Assembly: GCF_900094595.1 (NCBI RefSeq)
Contig: NZ_FMAD01000001.1
Span: 496,001-560,000, forward strand
DNA: 64,000 nt
Direction of reading: 5' to 3'
Origin: Cupriavidus alkaliphilus
Lineage (GTDB): Bacteria; Pseudomonadota; Gammaproteobacteria; Burkholderiales; Burkholderiaceae
Part shown: one piece after another, positions 17,594 through 24,954 of the stretch
Position numbering within the stretch: the stretch's first letter is position 1
Layout of the letters: each line of letters begins with the position of its first letter
Translations under genes and position numbers: made by a program
The notes under the pieces: model-generated
Told to the model about the DNA's origin: nothing
The model's input: only the letters and a program-made list of their open reading frames with translations
The model's database searches: none

Positions 17594-18244
17594 TCAGTCG
17601 AGGCTGCGCAGCACCGCGCGCACCGGGCTGGCATCCAGCCCGGCAAAGCGCAGCGGCAGCGCGATCAGTTCATAGTCGCCGGCATCGACCTGGTCCAGCA
17701 CGATGCCTTCCAGGATCGCCAGGCCATGGCGGCGCACGGCGTTGTGCGCGTCCATGGTCTTGGAATCCTGCGGATCGAGCGAGGGCGTGTCGATGCCGAC
17801 CAGTTGCACGCCGTGCGCGGCCAGCAGCGCGATGGTGTCGGGCGACACCGCGCAAAAGCCGGGATCCCACTGTGCCAGCGGCGCCTGGCGGTAGGTACGC
17901 AGCAGCACCCGCGGCGGCAGCGCCTCGAGCGCGTGCTCGACATGGTGCGGCTGCACCAGCGGCGCGGCGCCGATGCAGTGGATCACGCGGCACGGGCCCA
18001 GGTAGGGCGCCAGCGGCACGGCGCCGATCGGCGCGCCGTCGGCGGCGTAGTGCAGCGGCGCGTCCGCATGCGCGCCGGTGTGCGGCGACAGCGTGATGCG
18101 GCCGACATTGACCGGGCAATGCGCGTCGATCTGCCAGGCCGGCTGCTGCTGGAACGGCGTATCGCCAGGCCACACCGGCGTGGCGGGCGACAGCGGCGGG
18201 CTGATGTCCCACAGCCGGCGCGGGTCGGGATTGGGGGCGGTCAT
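17594..18244 (-). CDS. kynB: Kynurenine formamidase (arylformamidase)
   Basis: Protein of 216 residues of the cyclase/KynB family. It hydrolyses N-formylkynurenine to kynurenine and formate. The metal-binding motif '[12 protein letters not shown]' near residue 55 supplies the His/His/Asp zinc ligands, and '[17 protein letters not shown]' with a later His-Glu pair complete the site. It is the first gene of the operon, divergent from kynR, with the operator at 18355-18373 in the 157-bp space. Confidence 0.96.
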   Translation of the reverse strand: MTAPNPDPRRLWDISPPLSPATPVWPGDTPFQQQPAWQIDAHCPVNVGRITLSPHTGAHADAPLHYAADGAPIGAVPLAPYLGPCRVIHCIGAAPLVQPHHVEHALEALPPRVLLRTYRQAPLAQWDPGFCAVSPDTIALLAAHGVQLVGIDTPSLDPQDSKTMDAHNAVRRHGLAILEGIVLDQVDAGDYELIALPLRFAGLDASPVRAVLRSLD

Positions 18245-18354
18245 GGGTTGCGCGGCGCCGTCCGTGGGCGCCGTTTCTGTGTGCCTCGATGTCGGGAATC
18301 ATAGTCAAAATCGGCGACAAGAGGCTTGCTAAATGGCCCGTCATCCGCCCTGTC

Positions 18355-18373
18355 TTTCGCATAGAATGCGAAA
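18355..18373 (+). promoter_or_regulatory. Probable KynR operator
   Basis: TTTCGCATAGAATGCGAAA is a perfect inverted repeat with 8-bp arms and a 3-bp centre. It lies 29 bp before the kynR start and 111 bp before the kynB start. Its symmetry suits an Lrp/AsnC dimer. A further CGAA/TTCG pair occurs at 18388-18401, just around the kynR ribosome site. Confidence 0.75.
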
Positions 18374-18401
18374 AATTGCCGATTAATCGAAGGAAATTCG
18401 A

Positions 18402-18884
18402 ATGAACCTCGATCCTACCGATCTGCGCATCCTGACCTGCCTGCAGGAGAATGGCCGCATCAGCAACCAGGACCTGGCCGACCGCGTGGCGCTGTCGCCG
18501 TCGGCGTGCCTGCGCCGGGTCCGGCTGCTGGAAGAGTCAGGGGTGATCGGCGGCTATCGCGCCTGGTTCGATGCCGAGCAACTGGGGCTGGAGCTGGAGG
18601 CGATCGTGCAGGTGTCGATGCGCCATGACGTGGAGGGCTGGCACGACACTTTTATCGCCGCGGTGCAGTCGTGGCCGGAAGTGCTGTCGGCTTACATCAT
18701 CACCGGCGACAGCAACTACATCCTGCGCGTGCAGGCGCGCAACCTGAAGCACTACTCGGACTTTATCGTCAACCGGCTGTACCGTACCCCGGGCGTGATG
18801 GATATCCGCTCGAATATCGTGCTGCAGCGGATCAAGGTAGACAGCTCGCCGCTGGCGATCCTGAAGTCGGACGCTGAAACCTAG
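18402..18884 (+). CDS. kynR: Lrp/AsnC-family regulator KynR
   Basis: Protein of 160 residues. The N-terminal winged helix ('DLRILTCLQENGRISNQDLA', residues about 6-25, then 'LSPSACLRRVRLLEESG') and the C-terminal RAM effector domain (about 70-150, with 'YIITGDSNYILRVQARNLKHYSDFI' in shortened form YIITGDSNYILRV) are intact. In related bacteria KynR activates the divergent kynB operon in response to kynurenine. The ribosome site AAGGAA is at 18390-18395. Its stop overlaps that of the convergent MarR gene. Confidence 0.92.
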   Translation: MNLDPTDLRILTCLQENGRISNQDLADRVALSPSACLRRVRLLEESGVIGGYRAWFDAEQLGLELEAIVQVSMRHDVEGWHDTFIAAVQSWPEVLSAYIITGDSNYILRVQARNLKHYSDFIVNRLYRTPGVMDIRSNIVLQRIKVDSSPLAILKSDAET

Positions 18885-19339
18885 CGCCGCGTGTGCAGCG
18901 CGATCAGCTGCCGCAGGGTTTCCTTCAGCTGAGCGCCCTGGCGGACACCGAAGTCATCCAGCACCGCACGCTCGTGCTGCGCGGCGCGCTCGAGCAGCGG
19001 CTGCACCAGCGCCAGGCCGCGCGGCGTGATCGAGACCAGCGCCTGGCGGCGGTCGGTCTTGCCGGCGCGGCGCACGACCAGGCCATCGTGCGCCATGCGG
19101 TCGACCAGCTTGGTCAGCGTGGGCTGCTTGGTCAGCGTGATTTCCGCCAGCGCGCCGACGGTGCAGTCGGGGCGGTCGGCGAGCGTGGCCAGCACGCGCC
19201 ATTCCTGCACGGACAGGCCGCTGGCCTCGACCTCGCGATGGAACTCGCCCGAGATCAGATGGCTGGCGCGCGCCAGCAGGTAGGCCAGGTAGCCGTCGAC
19301 AAAGGGCTGGGACGAAGGGACTGCCGGCAGGTCCGCCAT
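18881..19339 (-). CDS. MarR-family transcriptional regulator
   Basis: Protein of 152 residues with a standard MarR winged-helix core: 'LSVQEWRVLATLADRPDCTV' leads to the recognition helix 'TLTKQPTLTKLVDRMAHDGL' and the wing 'KTDRRQALVSITPRG'. It is 16 bp downstream of the flavin reductase gene on the same strand and near the NicX-like operon. The P. putida nic cluster is also controlled by a MarR protein (NicR). Control of the adjacent catabolic genes is therefore likely, but inferred. The stop shares CTAG (18881-18884) with the kynR stop. Confidence 0.88.
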   Translation of the reverse strand: MADLPAVPSSQPFVDGYLAYLLARASHLISGEFHREVEASGLSVQEWRVLATLADRPDCTVGALAEITLTKQPTLTKLVDRMAHDGLVVRRAGKTDRRQALVSITPRGLALVQPLLERAAQHERAVLDDFGVRQGAQLKETLRQLIALHTRR

Positions 19340-19355
19340 GATGGGGCAGGGCTGT

Positions 19356-19937
19356 TCAGAGATCGAGCGGGGCGGTGGTGGTGAACTGGCCGCCCTGGAA
19401 TATCAGCGGGCCGTCCTTGCCATCGAGCACGCCGCAGCGCTCCACTTCACCGACAAAGATGACGTGGTCGCCCTCGTCGTAGCGGCTGCGGTTGTGGCAT
19501 TCGAACCAGGCCAGCGCATTCGACAGGATCGGCAGGCCGGTGGCCGAGAGCCGGTAGTCGACGCCGGCGAAGCGGTCACCCTTGAGCGTGGCGAAGCGCT
19601 GGCACAGGTCGAGCTGCGAGGCCGACAGCACGTTGATGATGTAGTGGGTGCCATCGCGGAACATCGGCAGGCTGTTGGCACGCGTGGCCATGCTCCACAG
19701 CACCAGCGGCGGCTCCAGCGACACCGAGTTGAACGAGCTGGCGGTGATGCCGATGAACGGCGGCGCGCCGGCCGCAACCGATTCGTTGCTGGCGCGCGTG
19801 GTAATCACCGTGACCCCGGTCGCGAACTGCGACAGGGTGCGGCGGAAGTGCATCGCATCGAAGTCGGGGGCGGCGGCTACGTTGGCGATCCGTGGCTGGG
19901 CCTCAGGCATGCCCATGGGGGCTCCACTGGAGTTCAT
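19356..19937 (-). CDS. Flavin reductase family protein (HpaC-like)
   Basis: Protein of 193 residues of the FMN-binding split-barrel flavin reductase domain. The family strands are clear: 'FRRTLSQFATGVTVITTRA', 'GITASSFNSVSLEPPLVLWS', 'HYIINVLSASQLDLCQRFA' and 'HVIFVGEVERCG'. Such enzymes use NAD(P)H to make free FMNH2 or FADH2 for a partner monooxygenase. The obvious partner candidate is the ACAD-fold protein at 22092-23345 in the divergent operon. The start at 19937 sits inside an AT-rich palindrome. A start at 19916 is also possible. Confidence 0.87.
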   Translation of the reverse strand: MNSSGAPMGMPEAQPRIANVAAAPDFDAMHFRRTLSQFATGVTVITTRASNESVAAGAPPFIGITASSFNSVSLEPPLVLWSMATRANSLPMFRDGTHYIINVLSASQLDLCQRFATLKGDRFAGVDYRLSATGLPILSNALAWFECHNRSRYDEGDHVIFVGEVERCGVLDGKDGPLIFQGGQFTTTAPLDL

Positions 19938-19955
19938 GAAATTTCATATATATTA
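19933..19955 (-). promoter_or_regulatory. AT-rich palindromes at the flavin reductase start
   Basis: TTCATGAA (19933-19940) and ATGAAATTTCAT (19936-19947) are overlapping perfect palindromes, followed by TATATATTAT. The block is strikingly AT-rich for this region and covers the start codon. It is a plausible operator for the MarR protein and could control both directions. Confidence 0.6.
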
Positions 19956-20037
19956 TTCGCGCCAGGGGCGGCGAGTTCAAGCCCGGCGCCGCAGGCGCTG
20001 GCCGGTGCATAAAAAGCCCCGGCGGCCCGCCCTATAG

Positions 20038-20092
20038 AACAAGTGGCGAACAAGAAGCGAACAACAAGCCAACAACAAGCCAACAACAAGCA
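20038..20092 (+). repeat. Five tandem 11-bp units before the NicX-like gene
   Basis: Units are AACAAGTGGCG, AACAAGAAGCG, AACAACAAGCC, AACAACAAGCC and AACAACAAGCA at 20038, 20049, 20060, 20071 and 20082. They end two bases before the AGGAGA ribosome site. An 11-bp period places every unit on about the same DNA face; the transcript would be an unstructured CAA-rich leader. Confidence 0.85.
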
Positions 20093-20107
20093 GCAGGAGA
20101 CAAGCGC

Positions 20108-21178
20108 ATGCTCATCGAGCAGATCGAACACCGCTGGCTGGCGGCGTTCCGCCGCACGCTGGAACTCTGTGCCCTGCAGCACGGGGATGTCGTGGGAATT
20201 GTAACGGAGTCCCAATCCCGCCCTGTCAACGTGGCCTTGGCCGAGCTGGCGGTGCAGTCGCTTGGCGCCACCCCGGTGCGCATCCAGGTGCCGACCCCGG
20301 CGCTTGCGGCCCCGGCGCCGGTGCGCTCCACCGGCGCCAGCGACGCCTTGCAGCATCTGGCCCCGGTGCTGGCGGCATTGTCGCGCTGCCAGCTGGTGCT
20401 CGACTGCACCGTCGAAGGCCTGCTGCACGCCCCTGAGCTGCCGCAGATTCTGCGCGGCGCCGACGGCGTGGTGCCGCGCATGCTGATGGTCAGCAACGAG
20501 CACCCCGAGATCCTGGAGCGCTGCCAGCCCGATCCGTCGCTTGAGACCACCGTGCGCGCGGCCATGAAGCGCCTGCGCGGCGCGCGCGAGATGCGCGTGC
20601 ATTCGGCCGCCGGCACCGAGCTGCGCATCGGCCTGGCCGAGGCGCGCGTGGGCGGCGTCTGGGGCTTCTGCAACAAGCCCGGCCAGGTCTCGCACTGGCC
20701 CGGCGGGCTGTGCCTGGCGTTTCCGGCCGGGCGCCAGGTCAACGGCATGCTGGTGCTGGCGCCCGGCGACGTCAACCTGACCTTCAAGACCTATCTGCGC
20801 GACACCGTGGTGTGCCATATCGAGGACGACTATATCGTCGCGGTCGAGGGGCAGGGCGTCGACGCCGACATGATGCGCGGCTACTACCAGGCCTGGGCCG
20901 ACCGCGAAGGCACGCGCGACGCCTACGCGGTCTCGCACGTGGGCTGGGGCCTGAACCGGATGGCGCGCTGGGACGCGATGACGTTCTACGACAAGCGCGA
21001 TTGCAACGGCACCGAGCTGCGCGCGTTCGCCGGCAATTTCCTGTTCTCGACCGGCGCCAACGAGGTCGCCGGGCGGCATACGCTGGGCCACTTCGACCTG
21101 CCGCTGCGAAACTGCACGGTTTCGCTCGACGGCCGCAACGAGGTCGAGGCCGGCACGCTGGTGGAGGACGCCGCATGA
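20108..21178 (+). CDS. NicX-like ring-cleaving dioxygenase
   Basis: Protein of 356 residues similar in plan to 2,5-dihydroxypyridine 5,6-dioxygenase NicX of P. putida, an Fe(II) enzyme related to M29 aminopeptidases. Shared blocks are 'HVGWGL', 'RAFAGNFLFSTG' and 'GHFDLPLRNC'. The residues matching the NicX iron ligands are present as His277, His328 and Asp330. The first half (about 1-150) is much more divergent, so the substrate may not be 2,5-dihydroxypyridine itself. The ribosome site is AGGAGA near 20094. Its stop overlaps the start of the next gene (ATGA), the first of three tight junctions in a four-gene operon. The family call comes from recalled motifs, not a search. Confidence 0.78.
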   Translation: MLIEQIEHRWLAAFRRTLELCALQHGDVVGIVTESQSRPVNVALAELAVQSLGATPVRIQVPTPALAAPAPVRSTGASDALQHLAPVLAALSRCQLVLDCTVEGLLHAPELPQILRGADGVVPRMLMVSNEHPEILERCQPDPSLETTVRAAMKRLRGAREMRVHSAAGTELRIGLAEARVGGVWGFCNKPGQVSHWPGGLCLAFPAGRQVNGMLVLAPGDVNLTFKTYLRDTVVCHIEDDYIVAVEGQGVDADMMRGYYQAWADREGTRDAYAVSHVGWGLNRMARWDAMTFYDKRDCNGTELRAFAGNFLFSTGANEVAGRHTLGHFDLPLRNCTVSLDGRNEVEAGTLVEDAA

Positions 21179-21996
21179 GCGCCGCCGCGACCACGCAGCG
21201 CCACGCCAACGGCATCGCCACGCTGGCCTGGGGCGACGGCCCGGTGGCGGTGGTGATGCTGCATGGCATCGGCGGCGGCAAGGCCGCCTGGCCGGCGCAG
21301 GGCGAGGCGCTGGCGCAGGCCGGTTATCGCGCCCTGGCGTGGGACATGCCCGGCTACGGCGACAGTGCCCTGATCGACCCCTATGACTTCGACGGACTGG
21401 CGCAGGCGCTGACGCCCGTGCTGCTGTTCGAACGCGACGCCGGCCGGCGCGTGGTGCTGCTGGGCCACAGCATGGGCGGCATGGTGGCGCAGCAGGCTTG
21501 CGCGGCCACGCCGGCGCTGGTCGACGGCATGGTGCTGTCCGGCACCTCGCCCGCCTTCGGCAAGGGCGATGGCCCGTGGCAGCGCGAGTTCATCGCCGCG
21601 CGCACCGCGCCGCTGGATGCCGGCAAGACCATGGCGCAGATGGCGGCCGGGCTGGTGCGCACCATGGTCGCCCCCGATGCCGACGCGCAGGCCGTCTCCT
21701 TCGCCACCGCGGTGATGGCGGCGGTGCCGGCGCCCACCTACCGCGCCGCGCTGGGTGCGCTGGTGCGCTTCAACCAGCGCGACGCGCTGGCCCGCATCGG
21801 GGTGCCGGTGCTGGCGCTGGCCGGCCAGCACGATACCAACGCCGCGCCCGAGGTGATGCAGCGCATGGCGCAACGCATTCCCGGCGCCGAGTACCGCTGC
21901 TTGCCCGACGTGGGCCACCTGGCCTGCATGGAGCGCCCCCGGTTGTTCAACGACGCGGTGCTGGACTTCCTGCGGCGGCACTTTCCCTTGCACTGA
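21175..21996 (+). CDS. Alpha/beta hydrolase (NicD-like position)
   Basis: Protein of 273 residues with an alpha/beta-hydrolase fold. The oxyanion motif 'MLHGIGGGKAAWPAQ' is near residue 24, the nucleophile elbow 'LLGHSMGGMVAQQ' puts Ser near residue 102, the acid is probably Asp in 'LALAGQHDTNAAPE', and His is in 'LPDVGHLACMERP'. In the nicotinate pathway NicD, of the same fold, removes formate from N-formylmaleamate made by NicX. The same gene order here makes a ring-opening-product hydrolase likely. The start overlaps the dioxygenase stop by four bases. Confidence 0.82.
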   Translation: MSAAATTQRHANGIATLAWGDGPVAVVMLHGIGGGKAAWPAQGEALAQAGYRALAWDMPGYGDSALIDPYDFDGLAQALTPVLLFERDAGRRVVLLGHSMGGMVAQQACAATPALVDGMVLSGTSPAFGKGDGPWQREFIAARTAPLDAGKTMAQMAAGLVRTMVAPDADAQAVSFATAVMAAVPAPTYRAALGALVRFNQRDALARIGVPVLALAGQHDTNAAPEVMQRMAQRIPGAEYRCLPDVGHLACMERPRLFNDAVLDFLRRHFPLH

Positions 21997-22091
21997 AGCG
22001 CGCCGCTTTCCGGCAACGCCCACACAAGAACCGCCGCCGCGCCGCCCCCTTTCCATCCATCGGCGCGAGCAGGCAAAACAGGAGACGCCAC

Positions 22092-23345
22092 ATGCCATCC
22101 GGCCAGCTCGACTTCATTCCCGCCGTCGGTACGGCGGACTTCTCTGCGGAACAGGCGCAATGGCTGACGCTGGCCAACCGCCTTGGCCGCGAGCGCTTCG
22201 CGCCGCGCGCCGCCACCTGGGACCGCGAGGCCAGCTTTCCCTTCGCCAACTATGACGACCTGCGCGAGGCCGGCCTGCTGGCCTTGTGCGTGCCGCGGGC
22301 GTTTGGCGGCGCGGGCGCCGACTTTGCCACCTATTGCATGGTCGGCGCCGAGATCGGCCGCTTCTGCGGCGCCACCGCGCTCACGTACAACATGCATATC
22401 TGCTCGACCATGTGGACTGGCGTGCTGTCCGATGGCATCGACATGACGCCGGCACAGCGCGACGAACACCAGGCCCGCCGCGAGCTGCATTTCGCGCGGG
22501 TGGTGCGGGACGGCGCGGTCTACGCACAACCGTTCTCCGAAGGCTCGGCCGCCGCCGCGGGCAAGGCGCCGTTCGGAACTACCGCGCGCAAGGTCGACGG
22601 CGGCTGGGTGCTGAACGGGCGCAAGATCTTCGCCTCGCTGTCGGGCGCGGCCGACTACTACGGCATCCTGTGTACCGAGGACCGCGGCGACCAGCATCCG
22701 GACATGCGCGACACGCTCTACATCGCCGTGCCCGGACAGGCGGACGGGCTCACCGTGACCGGCGACTGGGACCCGATGGGCATGCGCGGCACGGTGTCGC
22801 GCACGCTGCTGCTCAAGGACGTGTTCGTGCCCGACCACGAGCAGCTGATGCCGCGCGGGGTCTACCACCGCGCCGCGCAGACCTGGCCGGCGATGTTCTT
22901 CACGCTGTCGCCGACCTACCTCGGCGTCGCGCAGGCGGCGTATGACTTCACCGTGCAATACCTGCGCGGCGAGGTGCCGGGGCAGCCGCCGGTCAAGCGC
23001 CGCATGTATCCCACCAAGCAGATCGCGGTGGCGCAGATGCGCATCCAGCTGGAGACCATGCGCTCGATCTTCTGGCGCGCGATCCACGAAGCCAGGCCCA
23101 ACCCGTCGAAGGACGAGCGCCTGCGCCTGTACGCCGCGCACTACACGGTGATGGAAGGCGCCAACGACATCGCCCGGCTGGCGATCCGCACCTGCGGCGG
23201 CCAGTCGATGCTCAAGGACCTGCCGCTGGAGCGGCTCTACCGCGATTCGCGCTGCGGCGCGCTGATGCTGCCGTGGACCGCCGAGCTGATCCTCGACCGC
23301 ATGGGCCGCGAGACCCTGTACGAATCCGGCGAGCGCGACGAATGA
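22092..23345 (+). CDS. Acyl-CoA dehydrogenase-fold protein lacking the usual base; possible monooxygenase
   Basis: Protein of 417 residues with a clear acyl-CoA dehydrogenase fold: 'LCVPRAFGGAGADFATYCMV', 'GGWVLNGRKIFASLSGAADY', 'GMRGTVSRTLLLKDVFVP' and 'IAVAQMRIQLETMRSI'. The C-terminal block reads 'YRDSRCGALMLPWTAELILD', whereas true dehydrogenases have Glu-Gly-Thr; Leu393 falls at the Glu position. Flavin monooxygenases of the DszC/HsaA type share this fold and use reduced flavin from a separate reductase, which is encoded 2 kb away. It could instead be a dehydrogenase with its Glu elsewhere. The ribosome site is AGGAGA; it follows the hydrolase by 95 bp. Confidence 0.75.
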   Translation: MPSGQLDFIPAVGTADFSAEQAQWLTLANRLGRERFAPRAATWDREASFPFANYDDLREAGLLALCVPRAFGGAGADFATYCMVGAEIGRFCGATALTYNMHICSTMWTGVLSDGIDMTPAQRDEHQARRELHFARVVRDGAVYAQPFSEGSAAAAGKAPFGTTARKVDGGWVLNGRKIFASLSGAADYYGILCTEDRGDQHPDMRDTLYIAVPGQADGLTVTGDWDPMGMRGTVSRTLLLKDVFVPDHEQLMPRGVYHRAAQTWPAMFFTLSPTYLGVAQAAYDFTVQYLRGEVPGQPPVKRRMYPTKQIAVAQMRIQLETMRSIFWRAIHEARPNPSKDERLRLYAAHYTVMEGANDIARLAIRTCGGQSMLKDLPLERLYRDSRCGALMLPWTAELILDRMGRETLYESGERDE

Positions 23346-24877
23346 GCGCCCCCCGCCGGGCCATCCGTGCCGGTGCCGCCGGGCTGGGCGCGCTGCCGGC
23401 CATGCTGCATGGCCATGCCGACGTGGCGCCGGGCCGGCCGGCGTTGCACTACCTGGGCCGCACCTTCACCTACGGCAAGCTGTGGCGGCGCGTGGAGCGC
23501 GCCAGCGCCCACCTGGCCGCAACCTGGGGTATATGCGCCGGCGACCGCGTCGGCACGCTGTGCCTGAACCACGAGCTGCAGCTGGTGCTGCTGTTCGCCT
23601 GCGCCCGCGTCGGGGCCATGTTCGCGCCGCTGAACTACCGGCTGGCGCCCGCCGAGCTGCGGGCGATCGCGGCCCACGCGCAGCTGGCCGTGTTGTTCCA
23701 TGATGCGGCCCATGAAGCGCTGGCGCGCGAGGCCGGCGGCGATTCCCGGCTGGTGCCCATCGACCGGCTGGTCGACCATCCGGCGCCGTCCGGCGTGACC
23801 CATGCCGCCGTGCCGGACCACGCGCCGCTGCTGCTCGCCTATACCTCCGGCACCACCGGCAAGCCCAAGGGCGCGGTGCATACCCAGGCCGGCTTGCTGG
23901 CCAATGCGCGCGCCAGCTGGTGGGCGCACGGCATGAGCGCGGACGACCACGTGCTGTCGGTGCTGCCGCTGTTCCATGTCGGCGGGCTGTGCATCCAGAC
24001 GCTGCCGGCGCTGCTGGCCGGCGCGCGCGTCACGCTGCATGACCGCTTTGCGCCGCAGGCGTGGCTGGAGGCGGTGGCCGCGGCGCGGCCGAGCCTGTCG
24101 CTGATGGTGCCGGCCACGCTGCGCGCGGTGCTGGAGCATCCGGGCTGGCCCGATGCCGACCTGGCGGCGCTGCGCGGGGTGATGGCGGGATCGTCGACCA
24201 TTCCGCGCTCGTATATCGACGCGTTCCACGCCCGCGGCGTGCCGCTGGGACAGGTCTATGGCGCCACCGAGACCGGGCCGGTATCGGTGGTGCTGAAGCT
24301 GGAACAGGCCATGGCGCGCCCCGGCTACGCCGGCTGGCCGCAGCCCGAGGCCGAAGTGCGGCTGGCCGGCACCGACGGCGCCGAGGTGGCGCCGGGCGCG
24401 GTCGGCGAGCTGTGGGTGCGTGGGGCCAATGTCATGGTGGGCTACTGGAACCAGCCCGACAGCGGGCTGCCGGGCGGCTGGTTCCGTTCCGGCGACCTCG
24501 CGCACCGCGATGCCGAGGGCTGCATCGAGGTGGTGGGCCGCAGCAAGGACATGATCATCTCGGGCGGCGAGAACATCTATCCTGCCGAGATCGAGAACGT
24601 GCTGGTCGGCCTGCCCGGCGTGCAGGAATGCGCGGTGGTCGGCGTGGCCGATGCGCGTTGGGGCGAAGTGCCGGTGGCGGTGATCGTGCCGGCGCCGGGC
24701 GCGCCGCGCGGCCCTCTGGCGGCCGGACCGCTGCGCGAGCTGCTGGCCGCGCGCATCGCCCGCTTCAAGCTGCCGCGCGAGGTAGTGCTGATGGAGGACC
24801 TGCCGCGCAGCGCGCTGGGCAAGGTGCTCAAGCCGCAATTGCGCGCGCTGCTGGAGGCCCGGCGCGGGCCCGGCTGA
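23342..24877 (+). CDS. AMP-forming acyl/aryl-CoA ligase
   Basis: Protein of 511 residues of the ANL superfamily, activating a carboxylic acid with ATP and CoA. The AMP-binding P-loop is 'YTSGTTGKPKGAV' near residue 167, followed by 'YGATETGPVSV', 'WFRSGDLAHRDAEG', the hinge 'VVGRSKDMIISGGENIYPAE', and the C-terminal lysine in 'PRSALGKVLKPQLR'. It overlaps the ACAD-fold gene by four bases (ATGA) and ends the operon. Substrate is not readable from the sequence; the company of a ring-opening dioxygenase suggests an aromatic or N-heteroaromatic acid, or a product of ring opening. Confidence 0.85.
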   Translation: MSAPRRAIRAGAAGLGALPAMLHGHADVAPGRPALHYLGRTFTYGKLWRRVERASAHLAATWGICAGDRVGTLCLNHELQLVLLFACARVGAMFAPLNYRLAPAELRAIAAHAQLAVLFHDAAHEALAREAGGDSRLVPIDRLVDHPAPSGVTHAAVPDHAPLLLAYTSGTTGKPKGAVHTQAGLLANARASWWAHGMSADDHVLSVLPLFHVGGLCIQTLPALLAGARVTLHDRFAPQAWLEAVAAARPSLSLMVPATLRAVLEHPGWPDADLAALRGVMAGSSTIPRSYIDAFHARGVPLGQVYGATETGPVSVVLKLEQAMARPGYAGWPQPEAEVRLAGTDGAEVAPGAVGELWVRGANVMVGYWNQPDSGLPGGWFRSGDLAHRDAEGCIEVVGRSKDMIISGGENIYPAEIENVLVGLPGVQECAVVGVADARWGEVPVAVIVPAPGAPRGPLAAGPLRELLAARIARFKLPREVVLMEDLPRSALGKVLKPQLRALLEARRGPG

Positions 24878-24954
24878 ATCCGCTGCAAGCGCGCCGATCT
24901 GCGCTTATGCTTGAGGCCTGGCAAGACAGACGACTACGCAAGGGAGCAGGGCAA

